Shown in pieces: positions 1 to 11,010 of a stretch of 64,000 nt of DNA (position 1 is its first letter; each line of letters begins with the position of its first letter). Under the pieces are notes generated by a model that had not been told where the DNA came from, ran no database searches, and saw only the letters and a program-made list of their open reading frames with translations. The position numbers were made by a program, and so were the translations under genes. The DNA comes from Burhinus oedicnemus. Lineage: Eukaryota; Chordata; Aves; Charadriiformes; Burhinidae. The stretch covers positions 1,280,506 to 1,344,505 of the forward strand of contig VFFE01007869.1 in the NCBI GenBank assembly GCA_008921705.1, in the 5' to 3' direction.

Positions 1-3000
1 TCGTGTGTGCGATGCTAACGTCATCCTGCATCCGGCACCCAAGCTACTTCAGGCATCCCTGTGAAGATCCAGAACTTAAGGGCAGATTTAGGGCAGACTT
101 AATTACAGCCTTTTCAATAATTGACAGACATCTGTGATGTAAATAAACCCGACTAGAATAAATGGAATTAAATCTGCAGAGAAATTTGTCCTGGAATTAT
201 TCTAGCACCTTCAAACTGACAAATACAAGGCACCAAATATAATAATTTGTCGCTCTGCTACTGTGAGGCTTTTTGGTTCAGAGTGCTCGAGTGTGATACT
301 GTTACAGTAAAAAACTTAGAACATTTTTATATAATCTTTGTGTCATGGGACATGATAAGCACTTTGAGCACTTCCCTCTGTAATTAGAATTAACGTTATA
401 TGACATTTTCTCTACAGGCGTACATCTACAGAGAAAGAAAACAGCAGAGGAAAACAGACTGCCAATACTTCAAGTTAGAACCAGTGGTAAAACATTAAGC
501 TGAGTGAAGGAATGCAGAGGGCCTGAGCTCCTAATTCTTTGTCTTTTAGACACCGATGATTTCAAATGTCCTCCAAGCTGAACACATTCCTCTATAATGT
601 ACTCTGATGTAGACATTTGTCCTCATGAAGAATTCTGCCTTTTGAAGATAAATAGAAATAGCTCATACAGAATGGACATCGTTTGACCGATTTATTTAAA
701 CCCACAGAACTTTTTGCTCCACCAACAATTTCGTTTTGCCTACATAGTGCCAGCCATACCAAATGCAGTGGTGGGCCTGAAGGTGGAACTGGAGCAAACT
801 GCAGGGCAGGATCGACGAGCAAGGAGAGAACAGCTAGGTCTGGGAGGCAACAAAAGGCTTGCAGCAGCCTGAGCGACTGAAGACACCCTGGGCTAGAGTG
901 TCAAGCTCATGGGAAGCATTAGCCCAACATGGTGAAGGTCTTTGAGGCCACAGGAGCGTGACTGAGCTAACACAGAAAAAGCAGCAAGATAAAACCTAGG
1001 AGAGTAAAGCTCAAAGATGCGTCATGTTGAGAAAAGGTGAGAGCTAAGTACTGACTGAAAAAGGGCTTGGAGCCCTGAGCACAGATGCAGTCTCCTGTCT
1101 GATTTTCCTTGAGTTCAGAAAAATGGAACTTTGTACATTTTACACAGAAAATGAAAATTGCGTCAAAGAAACATCTGACTTCATCATTCATGCCTCTTAA
1201 TAGGAGCATCCTTAAGCTGGCTCGGTGCTCAGGTCGTAAAGAGTAACTAGAGCAATCTATTAGAAAGAAAATAGACTGTATGTAGAGTAGGAATGGGAAA
1301 TATAGTGTGTTAACACATAGTAAAAATAAAATGATCAGTATGAAAAAGAAAAAAAAAAAATTGCCTTAGATTTCACTCCCCAGGGCTGACTGCACCATTT
1401 CCTGTAGCTTGACTATTCATGAACTTTCTGGTCATTTCCAATTTGTTACTGTCCATGCCTGTCTCGCCCCTGTTATGGTCATTACGTTTATTTTTATAGC
1501 TGTTTTTATCCAAAGCATATGTTGTCAATGGCTTTCTGTCCTTATCTTCAGTGCTTTCAATTACATAATGCAGCATGGTACCTGGCAATTCCAAAGCAAA
1601 TGTATCTTGGATGATAGATTACAAGTGAAAAATGAATGCTCTGGGACATCTTAATAGCTTATTTCCCCCATGCTTCCTGCCAATGTGCCTCTGCATGTCT
1701 CATACATGTATCCAAATAGACAAAAACATCAGTCAGTATATTCACTAAATTCATTTTTTCTTTTAGTGCTGATAGCAAGGAAATCACCAAAAATGCTGAA
1801 GGTTCTTTATTGAACAGCAAAACTTAAGTGGCAGTGATCGAAAGCTGCCTTACATAGACCAAAGGTATTTGATTTTAATCAGTCAGGAAGAAAATGGTAA
1901 AACAAATGAATACACTCAGATCTTTAGAAAGAGGTTCTCCAGGGAAAGGGGAGAGTGTTCTGCTTCTCAAAGGTTAACAGCCTCTTAGTGCCCTTTTCGG
2001 TAACCTGATCCCTGATTTGTGAGCAGTTTCTTTCCTTCCTTCCTTCCACACAGAAGAATAAAGTTGTGCTTCTGCAGCTTTGAAGTCACTGGAAGTTTTG
2101 CTGTTGAATTTAATGTGGGAAGGACTTTGGTAGTCACTGGTGTTTGGTGAGGGACTAAGCAAGCACTGAAAGCGCCCCTATCCCGGCATCACTAACACAC
2201 AAATACCATGAACTGAAGCCAGGGCAGACAAAAAAAACCTAATCCCCTTCCTGGCCAGAGGAACATGCAAGTTGGTCCATGGAGGAAGAGCTAGACTGTC
2301 TTCAGCAGCAGCAGCCAAAGCAGAGCCTGCCGTGCAGTGGGATGCCAGGAAACTGTCGGAGCACAGCCCTCTGCGCCAGATATTTTGTGGGTTATGATGA
2401 TGCAGCAAGCACTGTGACCTACCACGTCACCCAGGTCCTTGCCCACAGCATATTTCAAAGCACGTGCCAGGCAAATTTCTCACAGATACATCGACCTGAG
2501 AGTTGACAAGGACCTCAGGAAGTCACTTGTGATGTCCTCATAACCGTTCTGTGCTCCAGCACTAGCAGGCTAAACTCTAGGGAATCACTGACAAGTTATT
2601 TACTCCATATAGGTGTATAAATTTGGGCTTGAGCCATTTGCATTAACATTCCTGATGATGAATTACAGGCTTAACTGATCAGCTCTGATTTGCCTCTGAT
2701 TCACTCTCTCAGCCTCTGAAGCTCAGTGTGAGGAACTAAAAGACAACATTTTTGCAAGGTCTCCTTTTGCAAGGAAAGCCACTGCTTTCCTCTTCACTGT
2801 ATTCACACCTAGTGCCAGTGCTGCAATGCACAGTCCTAGAGAAGGATATTGGCTCAAAGTCTTTATTTCCTGAGTGATTTAAATAATTCGGACCAATATG
2901 AACATAGGGTGCTTGTGCTTCACGTTCTACAAGGTTAACGTGGTTATGAGCAAAGTGTCTTTGAAACGCTCAGCAGTAGTTGATGGTTTCTTTTCTGTTA

Positions 3001-6000
3001 CAACTTTGTTTGCTTCCATGACCCATGTACTGTAATACTTCCAGATTTTTTAAACCCTGCTTTGGAATTCCTGGGATCATAATAAATGGATTAAATTAAG
3101 TGTCTTGTTTTCTCTCTGTTCATTTAAGGAATCTGTCTTTCGATTTGATATTGCTCACTTTTTATTTTGTGTTGAGAGATTTAGACATAATGAGAACTGA
3201 AGAGACAGTTAAAACGAGACTTGGGAACTCAGTTCTGAGCTCTATCTACCCTGGACCTGTCCCGTGATGTTAGGCAAGACTTTGGGAACACTTTGCTAAA
3301 TTTTCATGAAATGTCAGGTTTTAAGGAATCTTTGTGAATAATTGGAAATTGATTTCATGATATTTTGCTACTGAGCTCACAGGTGGTAGCTATTATTTTA
3401 GATTTCAGAGTGCAATCACAACAGATTAAATCTCCAAGCCCTAGCAAAGTAAAGGCTCTACTTTTTTTCCATTCCTTCCAGATTTTCTTGAAGTCATAGA
3501 TAAGGTTTAGATTAGACAACTCCATAACATAACGGTGGAAAGCAAAGGAGTAAAACTCAAGAGTAATTGGCTGCAGACCCATTTCTTCTTGAGTGAAGCT
3601 GAGTGTAAGTTTGGCAGGAAAAGAAAGTTAGATAGTAGTAATCTCATTTAGAACCCAAAATGTATATTAATTTCTCCCTCATTTGGCATGAACTTGAGGC
3701 CAGTTTCAAAAGGTTCCTGCTGCTGGGGTTTCTAGTTGGCCGGTAATGTTGAAATGTATCCAGTGTGCTTCCTTGGTCTTATGGCTGTTTTCCAGTCAAC
3801 CAGCTGGAACCTAATTGCTCTTTTTTCCCCAGTTTCCCATGTGACATTGCTGATAGCGAACGTCTCATTTAAAGCTCATTGCAGCAAAGTGACTCAAACA
3901 TTACCAGTACATTTTTGCTCCTGGATGCACTTTAAATAAAATCAGCAAGGCTCCCCAGATATTACCTCGTATTTCTCTGGGATTCCAAAGCCAGACCATT
4001 AAAATAATGAAAGGAAAAATGATGAGAGTAGAACCAACTTCCTGTCCGGAAAGAATAAATCAGTGTCTGTGCCTCTTTCATGTGCCTGACCCAGGACTCA
4101 GGTCTACAGAGCAAAGCCTCTGAGTGTGTTCCCAGGAGAGACTTGACCAGCTCCTAATTACACGTGTAAGAAGTGGGTCGTAGTTTCACCAGGAGCTTGT
4201 AACGGAAATGTCTGCCCATGGGAATGGGGCAATTTCCCAGCTCAGTCTCACTTTCTAATGCCAAATTCTGGGAATAGAGCCTAGTCCTCAAGTGCTTTTC
4301 GTTGTGATTTAAACACCGCTGATTTGAATGCTCCCTAGTGTCTATTATCTTGGGAAAAGGCTGCTTCCCTTTCCCGGCTCCAGACACACAGCCTCCCAGC
4401 AGTCAGTATTCAGCTGCTCGCTGCTGTCTGTCTGTCTCTGGCTGGGTCAGTAAGGGTGGTCCTTCAGGCTCTGTTTCCTTTCTGCTTTTGCTCCCTGCCT
4501 TGCTTCTGAGGAGGTGGTGTTTTCTCACGTAGGTCCTCAGTCAAAAGAATATATTTCATCCTTTTTTTTTCACCCTTTCCATTCCCCAACACAACAGTGG
4601 GTTTTTATGTTGATTTTATGTTTCAAAGCTCTGGTTGCCTTGTTGTTTCTGTGTAAACCACATCATCTCTCTTCTCAATCTGTAAAAGCTTGTAGCCTGT
4701 ATTGTTGAACTGTACCATCTTGATTGTGTAGCATGTTTATGGAGGGGTTTGTCACAGCGTGGTCTGTTCCCACTGCTGCGGTGGACTATGCTGACTGGAC
4801 CTACTTATCAAACCTTGTGAGCATGTAAGTGCTGGGAAGGAACTGGCCTGCTTCTATGAATTGCAAGAGTATTTCCTGAGTGTGAGCCCTCAGCCTGACA
4901 CCTCTTTGCAGTGGTCCATTGTCCTTTTCCTTTCACAGATGTAGAAAATACTTTGAGCTAGATAACTGTTACACATTCAAAACCTTGTGATCTAGTTCAT
5001 GCAATATTTTCAACTGTTTTGACTGCCAGGCTGTAGGAGAGGTAAGGACAGTTTTAAGGGAGAGCCTGGAAACTTTTCAAGCTAGTGGTTTCTCTTGCCC
5101 TGATCCAATACAGACATTATAGGGAGCTGCTGCGACCTTTCTGCAGAGAAGTCATTGCACTGCAGAGCTCTACAGGGCTGAGCAGTCATTTCTCCTCCCC
5201 GTGTAACTGAACCAAACCGAGCCTGCAGCCAATCCACAGCAGAGAATTTATTGACTGTCTCTGAAATTAGGCAATTCTGTTAATTGTCTTCATTTTCCAG
5301 GACTCTGTCATTCTTTTCCTGAACCATTAGTGGCACAGCTATTTGTGTGCCAGCATGAGCTGCCTGGAAAAAAAAGCTAAAATTGAACAGCAAATGAATC
5401 AAAGACAAGGACAGATACCTCTCAAAGATAATTGCATTCAGATATCCTGGGGAGCCCTTACAAATCCCTTTTCAGCTTCCACAGCTCTTTTCCCTCATTG
5501 TGGCTTTAGTTTGAGGGATCTCTATTAAACAGCAAGACATTCCGAAACAATGCCAGCAACGAGTCAAAAGACTTCTTTCCTTTTTCATGATGTACCTCCC
5601 CAGTGCTCTCTAGCCATAGCAAACTCCCAAGCAAAGACATTTTGCATTATTTTTTATTTCTAAGGGTCAAAGTGGTTGGAGTAGCTCCGCCTTTCCCATC
5701 TACAAAGCACTAGGACATTGGTGGGACATAAAGAAGGAAACCAGCCTGTTCTTTTATTCAGAGTTGGCTTTTTTTTTCCTTTTCTTCGCAGCCGGGATGT
5801 TAATCCCTGTACCATTTCCCACAATGGACACGTGGTCTGAACTTGGACATGTTTTAAGTAAATGCAGTGGGAGTCGATAATTGCAAGTTGTTGTCTACAC
5901 AGAGTTCCTAGACAAGAAAGTCACCCAATATTTTTAATACACCAAACTCATGACACTCAGTATACACATTATGTCTTATTTACATGTCATTTATCCATAC

Positions 6001-6100
6001 TTACTTGAAGTCTGTGGTATCACAAACGCATTCAAAAAAATTATATGTCTGCTTCAATATCTCTTTGATCAGAAAAAAATAGTAACTTCCATACACAGGA
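1..6100. other. Intergenic sequence downstream of the LRR gene
   Basis: AT-rich unique sequence with no exon-like open frame flanked by convincing splice sites. It holds only short simple repeats: TTCC units near 2032-2047, an A run at 1351-1360, and CTGT units near 4425-4436. Nothing else supported. Confidence 0.6.
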
Positions 6101-6106
6101 TTTATT
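6101..6106 (-). terminator. Candidate poly(A) signal of the LRR gene
   Basis: AATAAA on the minus strand 55 nt past the TAG stop, consistent with a very short 3'UTR. Confidence 0.5.
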
Positions 6107-6161
6107 GTATCGTTTAAGTGAGGTGATTCTAGCACAGCTGTAATCCTACAAAAATACAGTG

Positions 6162-6273
6162 CTAGAGTATAGTACACATTTTGAAAAAAACCCTGATATC
6201 TGGGGGTGAACAGTCCTCTGGCAGTTTTGGGATACCATCCAGCATTTTCAGATTTGGCAAACTGGAGAACACA
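6162..6273 (-). CDS. LRR gene last exon (LRR-cap, residues 129-165)
   Basis: 112 nt including TAG (6164-6162). A long polypyrimidine acceptor (CTTTTGTCTTTCTTTAAG) precedes 6273, and no good donor is seen before the stop. It encodes [20 protein letters not shown], then [22 protein letters not shown] follows 55 nt downstream of the stop. Confidence 0.85.
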
Positions 6274-9200
6274 CTTAAAGAAAGACAAAAGAAAAAAAGA
6301 AATTGAGAGAAATAATCTTGGGAAATGTTGACAACAAAATAGACACTGATAAAAAACAAACAGTTTTTTTGTTTTCAAACATATCCAAAATATATTTGTA
6401 TTGTTCGAAATCTTGATTTGTCATTTGTTGCAGATTTTATCTGATAAAGAACTAATTAAAAATTTTTAGGTTTCACTCTGTTGCACAATTTTTATATCTT
6501 CAGTTTTGGTAAAGCAATGCAAGTATCTGCATTTTTAATAGAGTTGAACCAAACCAGTTGTCTCATGCAAAAGAGAGGACATAGTGTTAGCGTGGACTGA
6601 ATTTCCTAGACTGCTGAGAAGCTAAGATTCAGACTGCATGAAGTGCAACTCAACTTTTATCCTGTGATAGAGAAATCAGGCTGTCTGCAAACCTTTTTGC
6701 ACTTCTGTTTCTCCCAAAGAAACTAAGTCCCTTTTTTTTGTGGGCATGCCAACATACATGATTCTATGATTCTGTGATGCCAAACCGAAATGAATGGCTC
6801 TACCTCCTAATATACTGTCCCTTTTAAACAGCACAGTAGTATCTCTAACCTCCGTCATGAAGTCTGCTGTTTTCTTTTTCAGAAGAGTTTGATGGAGCTG
6901 TAGCCTCCCCGTAAGCATTGCACTGGGTGTTAACCCACGTGCTATGGTATTTGCTCCTGTGCCTTTTGAGATGAGTGTGGACTCCAGTGCTCAGACTCAG
7001 CATGTAACTCAGGGCTTTATCTGCGCTTGAAAATGCTTCACTCTGTCTTCCAACACTGGCAGTGAACGTAATACCAGAGTTATCTATATTTAATTGCCTT
7101 AAGAACTGGTAGGATTGGGAGCAGAAACATAATCAGTAAGTTTTAAAAAGTGTTTTTCAGCTTTTCTTCTCCTAGACCTTTTGATATGTAAATAAAATGT
7201 GAAATCCATTATTTTAAATTTACTTTTTAACTTTCACCTTGATATCTACGTATCTTCCTTTAGAAAGCACAAGCATCACCATCACGCTGTCAAAGGGATG
7301 CGACTAGACCAAAGGAAAAAGCCTACTGGAAACTCAGAAAGGTTTTCATTAAACACTTCCTTTAAAACTTCTCTTTTTTTTTGCCCCATCCCGGGAAGAC
7401 CTGACGTCTTAGACACGTGCTGTAAGGTTTATCTCTAAAATATCAACAATGCCTTCTGTAGATGGCTGACTTGACTCTGTGTTTGTAGTGAAAAAACACG
7501 CAACCATGCAGATTTCTGAAGCATTCAGAAGGAACACACTTCATTCCCCTTTCTGACCTGTGTGCAATTTTTTTCCTGGCAACTGGGTTTTGGGGTCAAA
7601 GCAACTGGGGAAGAACGGGCTAGGGATGGGAGTGTCAAAACATGCATGAGACATAGAATAAATTATATTCCCCTGAATTGTCTACTCTATCTTGGATTTG
7701 AATTTTCATTTCCAGTGTCCAAGGCAGCTCTGTTAAGTCTGCACTACACTGCACTGCCTGCAACGTATACCTATGCGGAGTGGGGTGTTCAAGGCAGCGC
7801 AACTTCCACAGTGCTACAACAGAGATGAGAGAATCCAGAAAAATCAAATGAAAGTAATGTAGTTTTCTCTTGGTTTAGCTCCCATCTTTCAACACATCCT
7901 CCTGATTCCATCTCTGACATGTAATGCAATTTAGACTCCTTTCAGAATACACGAGGGATGCAATGAGACTGAAGAGAGTTTGTGTAATAGGTAGTTTCTA
8001 TTAATAAAAGGGAATCTAATTTATCAGCCCTACTCACTGTCTCTAAACTTGATCCATGGACTTAGTTCAGTTCAAGAACTGCCAGTCGTGATTAGAAAGC
8101 CTCCTGGGCAGTTTCTGAATATTTTGTGGCTTTTATCAGATACTGGCTCACCAGCCCGTGTTCCTGGAGCGTTTATGATAGTTGAGACTATGGGAAAATA
8201 AAAAGTTTGCTTGGGAGAGCTTGTTGTATTTGAGATCCTATTCCTTTTGAACTCCTTCACAATCATTTCTTTGTATTGTTCAACTTTTCTTGGCTATGAG
8301 ATGGTAAGACTTACAGTTGTCTGTATCTTTCTTGAAATTCACAGGGATTCCTCTTGAGTATAAGGGATTCAAGTGGAGTATGTCTGAAGTCTGATATTCC
8401 ACTTAGTGTCAAAATGTTATTTTCAGCAAGTGATAAATGCTCAATCTGAGGTATCTTTGGCAGCTGTTTGAAGGATGTAAAGTGGTTTTTATTGACATTT
8501 AGTTCTCTGCATCTGTAAAGCATAAAGCATATGGCATCACTGATCACATCAGTAATATTATATACTTGTAAGCCAACACAGGGATGGCTCTTCATGTAGT
8601 CGCAGTCATGGCAACTTAGGGCTTCCAATGAGAGATACGAGAATTTGATTCCTTGGGACCTGCTTTCACACTAGTTTTACATTTATGTCATTTTTGCCTA
8701 TCCATGGACTGCAAGATCAAATACCTACATTTTATACTCTCAGCTTTCTTTACATTGTAGAATGGATACATGGTTATTGTTGTTCTGAATATTAGAACTT
8801 CCCATTTACCTAGACATACAACAACACAGCAGCAATAGATGGATTGTAAAAATATAGCTGTCGTGGTCATATCTGGCCTCTCTTCTTGGGTTATGTTCCA
8901 CCATCTCTTCATATACATTCCTTCAGTTTTCAACAATTTTTCCTTTTAGCAAAAATATCACTGAACTTGACGAGACTCACGCATTATCCACCAGGAATAA
9001 AGGAGACATCACCTGACCTTCTTACTGAGTATTTTCAACTTGGGAATGACATGAACTCAGAATAGCAATATACTGATGGAGTTTCAATATAACACCCCCC
9101 AGAATATCATATTTTGGCAGTTCTCAAGAGTTTGCTCCAGCTATTACTGAAGTAAATAACAGTTTTGATTTCTATGATATTGCATAAAAATAAAACCAGG

Positions 9201-11010
9201 ATATTTTGTCTACCTTGGCAGCCTTATGGCACTTAGGTCTGTCAAAGAATTGTCGACCAACCAAAGTTTTTCCACCCGAATTAATCTTTGGAGAATCCTT
9301 TTGAAGTTTTCCACCTGGTAAAGATCACCCAGATCCTGAAATGAAAGGTTCAACTCCTGGGAAGGAAAAAGTAACAGTAATCACTTCCTATCTTTTTCTT
9401 GCTTTCTAATAACTATATCATTAAATCTTTCCATTGTCGGAATTAGTTAAAAGGTGAATCTGTTGTATTATGCTGCTCTTATACCAATTTGTGGTACCAA
9501 TTGCCAAATTCACCTTAGAATCATAGTGATGCACTGCATAATTCCTTGAAAGTAAAGAAGAAAGAGAACATCTCTTCAATCTTGTGAATCTTACTGCCCA
9601 GCCCCTGCTTCCTCTTTGAGTGGGCATGCCTGTGTGTGTGCACAGGGTCAGAACCCAAATTACAATATATTCCAGTGGTTCTTCCAGCTTGTTAAAACCT
9701 GCCGGTTTACAGGGTCGTGGTGCCAACCTGAGCTTTAAAACTGCTAAGTGCAAGGAGCAGCTGGCACAGTATTATTTGTCTTATTTACTACTACAGTACA
9801 GAGAGTTAATGAGAAAGTTTTACAGCACAGTTTTCCCAGTTCTCTTGCAGCTTCTTTTGCCACTTCTCTGTGTCAGTTACTTGTTTTCTTTTTTTCAAAG
9901 TATGTTCTTCTCCTCTGAAAAATAGCTCTTCTTCTGACGGCCCTGCTCAGAAAAAAAGATTTACAATAGTGGTTGTGATATGGAACTGGCACTTAGTTAC
10001 TTGCTGAAAGATTATATATACAGCTGGGAAGATATCTGAAATGAAGAAATATATATAATATTATAGGTGCGTAGGTTTCCAGGCTTCTAAGAAGTAAATT
10101 AATGTGAAGATTTTTCTACCATTTCTGGGCCCATAATTCAGCAAGCAATGTAAGGTCATGATGATTTGGTACCTGGTTACTAAGTGACATTTCTTCTACA
10201 GCTCAGAATAAAAGCTTTTTCTAAATGGTTCTAAAATACTGTTTCTACATATTCTTTCACATGCTATGAGTTTATATAATAGTTATGTAGTTATCCTTTA
10301 ATTGTCTGGAGAAAGGGATATGTTTGTAACTTGCAGCCCACTGACAACAGCTGCAACTTGGATAAACAGTCATACTCAAAACCTCATTTGTATTAAGAAT
10401 GACACATGCTGAAGACAAAATCCTAAGGCCCACTGAAATGCTTAGAGCTATGGACATCTTCAAATTCCTACCTAAAGCAAGGACAGTATGGAATTTTTCC
10501 ATTGTTTAGTCCCAAACATGCAAACACTGGATTTTAAAATCCACCTTTTATTCTCTATTCTTGACTGTGTCTACAGATTGTAATTGGGCCAATTCAGTTT
10601 TAAAATAAAATATATGTGCCACCATTTGCAGGACTGGATTTCGCTCTCATCTTCTTGTTTGGCATATGGCTATTGCATTCTGAATGGTATGTAAATGTTA
10701 ATGAACTTTTGAGAGAAGTAATTGACACCACATTAATACTAAAAATTTTCAAATTACAATTCTGGCTTTTGTTTCCCATTTTCAAAATTACGAAGGGTAT
10801 TTTCCTAGTGATTAAAAAAAGAAAACATGTACAATATGGGATGAAATCCTGCCCCTTTTCCAAACAATGGCAAACTCCATGATTTAAGCTCATAACATTT
10901 AAGGATATACAGTTTGAGTAAGTACCGTTAAGGCTTAAACGTGAATATGTCTTTTTGATCTTTACCTTCTCTAACTCGGGGACAATGAAGCTGATCTCCT
11001 CGAACATCAT
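6162..11010 (-). CDS. Small SDS22/U2A'-type leucine-rich-repeat protein, four exons
   Basis: CDS = complement of join(6162..6273, 8315..8512, 9214..9356, 10966..11010), 498 nt, 165 residues plus stop. Intron phases 0, 2, 2; all GT-AG. Start [15 protein letters not shown] (1-15), with an in-frame TAG two codons upstream. Residues 16-45 may form an N-terminal cap. Repeats of the LxxLxLxxNxL type follow at about 44-62 ([17 protein letters not shown]), 64-84 ([14 protein letters not shown]), 87-103 ([16 protein letters not shown]) and 110-120 ([11 protein letters not shown]). An LRR-cap, [17 protein letters not shown] (126-142), is typical of the SDS22/U2A' class. There is no signal peptide or membrane segment. 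It ends Cys-Thr-Ile-Leu. Such proteins are usually intracellular binding scaffolds; partner unknown. The gene lies between SERPINI1 and the region where GOLIM4 would be expected, so it may be orthologous to the gene behind human LRRC77P; that link is from memory and uncertain. Confidence 0.83.
6274..8314 (-). other. LRR gene intron 3
   Basis: 2041 nt GT-AG intron. It contains a CR1-tail-like octamer run at 6761-6778. No other feature recognised. Confidence 0.8.
6761..6778 (+). repeat. CR1-tail-like octamer repeat
   Basis: ATTCTATGATTCTGTGAT is two copies of the CR1 terminal octamer, one with a substitution. The upstream flank has no clear CR1 body, so it may be the remnant of a very short insertion or a chance match. 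Confidence 0.3.
8315..8512 (-). CDS. LRR gene exon 3 (residues 63-129)
   Basis: 198 nt, phase 2 to 2. The acceptor ATGCTTTACAG precedes 8512; the donor GTAAGT starts at 8314. It encodes [36 protein letters not shown] and [19 protein letters not shown], covering two full repeats and the start of the cap. Open sequence in the same frame upstream of 8512 is intronic. Confidence 0.88.
8513..9213 (-). other. LRR gene intron 2
   Basis: 701 nt GT-AG intron (donor GTAGAC, acceptor TTTACAG). No repeat or exon recognised in it. Confidence 0.8.
9214..9356 (-). CDS. LRR gene exon 2 (residues 16-63)
   Basis: 143 nt, phase 0 to 2. The acceptor TTTTTCCTTCCCAG precedes 9356; the donor GTAGAC starts at 9213. 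It encodes [14 protein letters not shown], then [20 protein letters not shown] and RLP, a recognisable LRR unit. Too short to appear as a long ORF and found by extending the repeat pattern upstream from exon 3. Confidence 0.85.
9357..10965 (-). other. LRR gene intron 1
   Basis: 1609 nt GT-AG intron (donor GTAAAG, acceptor CCTTCCCAG). Unique AT-rich sequence. A small additional exon cannot be excluded, but the phases on either side already fit. Confidence 0.7.
10966..11010 (-). CDS. LRR gene exon with start codon (residues 1-15)
   Basis: The ATG at 11010-11008 is followed immediately by a second ATG; TAG lies in frame two codons upstream. The exon ends PELEK before the donor GTAAAG at 10965, in phase 0, matching the next exon's ELNLSFQ. 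The exon probably begins after a polypyrimidine-rich acceptor at 11061-11060 (CTAAG) or 11040-11039 (TTCAAG), so a further 5'UTR exon may exist upstream. Which ATG is used is undecided. Confidence 0.72.

Noticed and set aside
6001..6378. 125-codon minus-strand ORF over the last LRR exon
   Set aside because: A different frame from the LRR-cap ([13 protein letters not shown]); it is a shadow ORF with a T-rich-tract-encoded Phe/Leu-rich start.
8513..8628. Upstream extension of the exon 3 reading frame ([17 protein letters not shown]...)
   Set aside because: It starts at TTG, has no convincing acceptor upstream, and the acceptor at 8514-8513 gives an exact phase match to exon 2; so it is intron.
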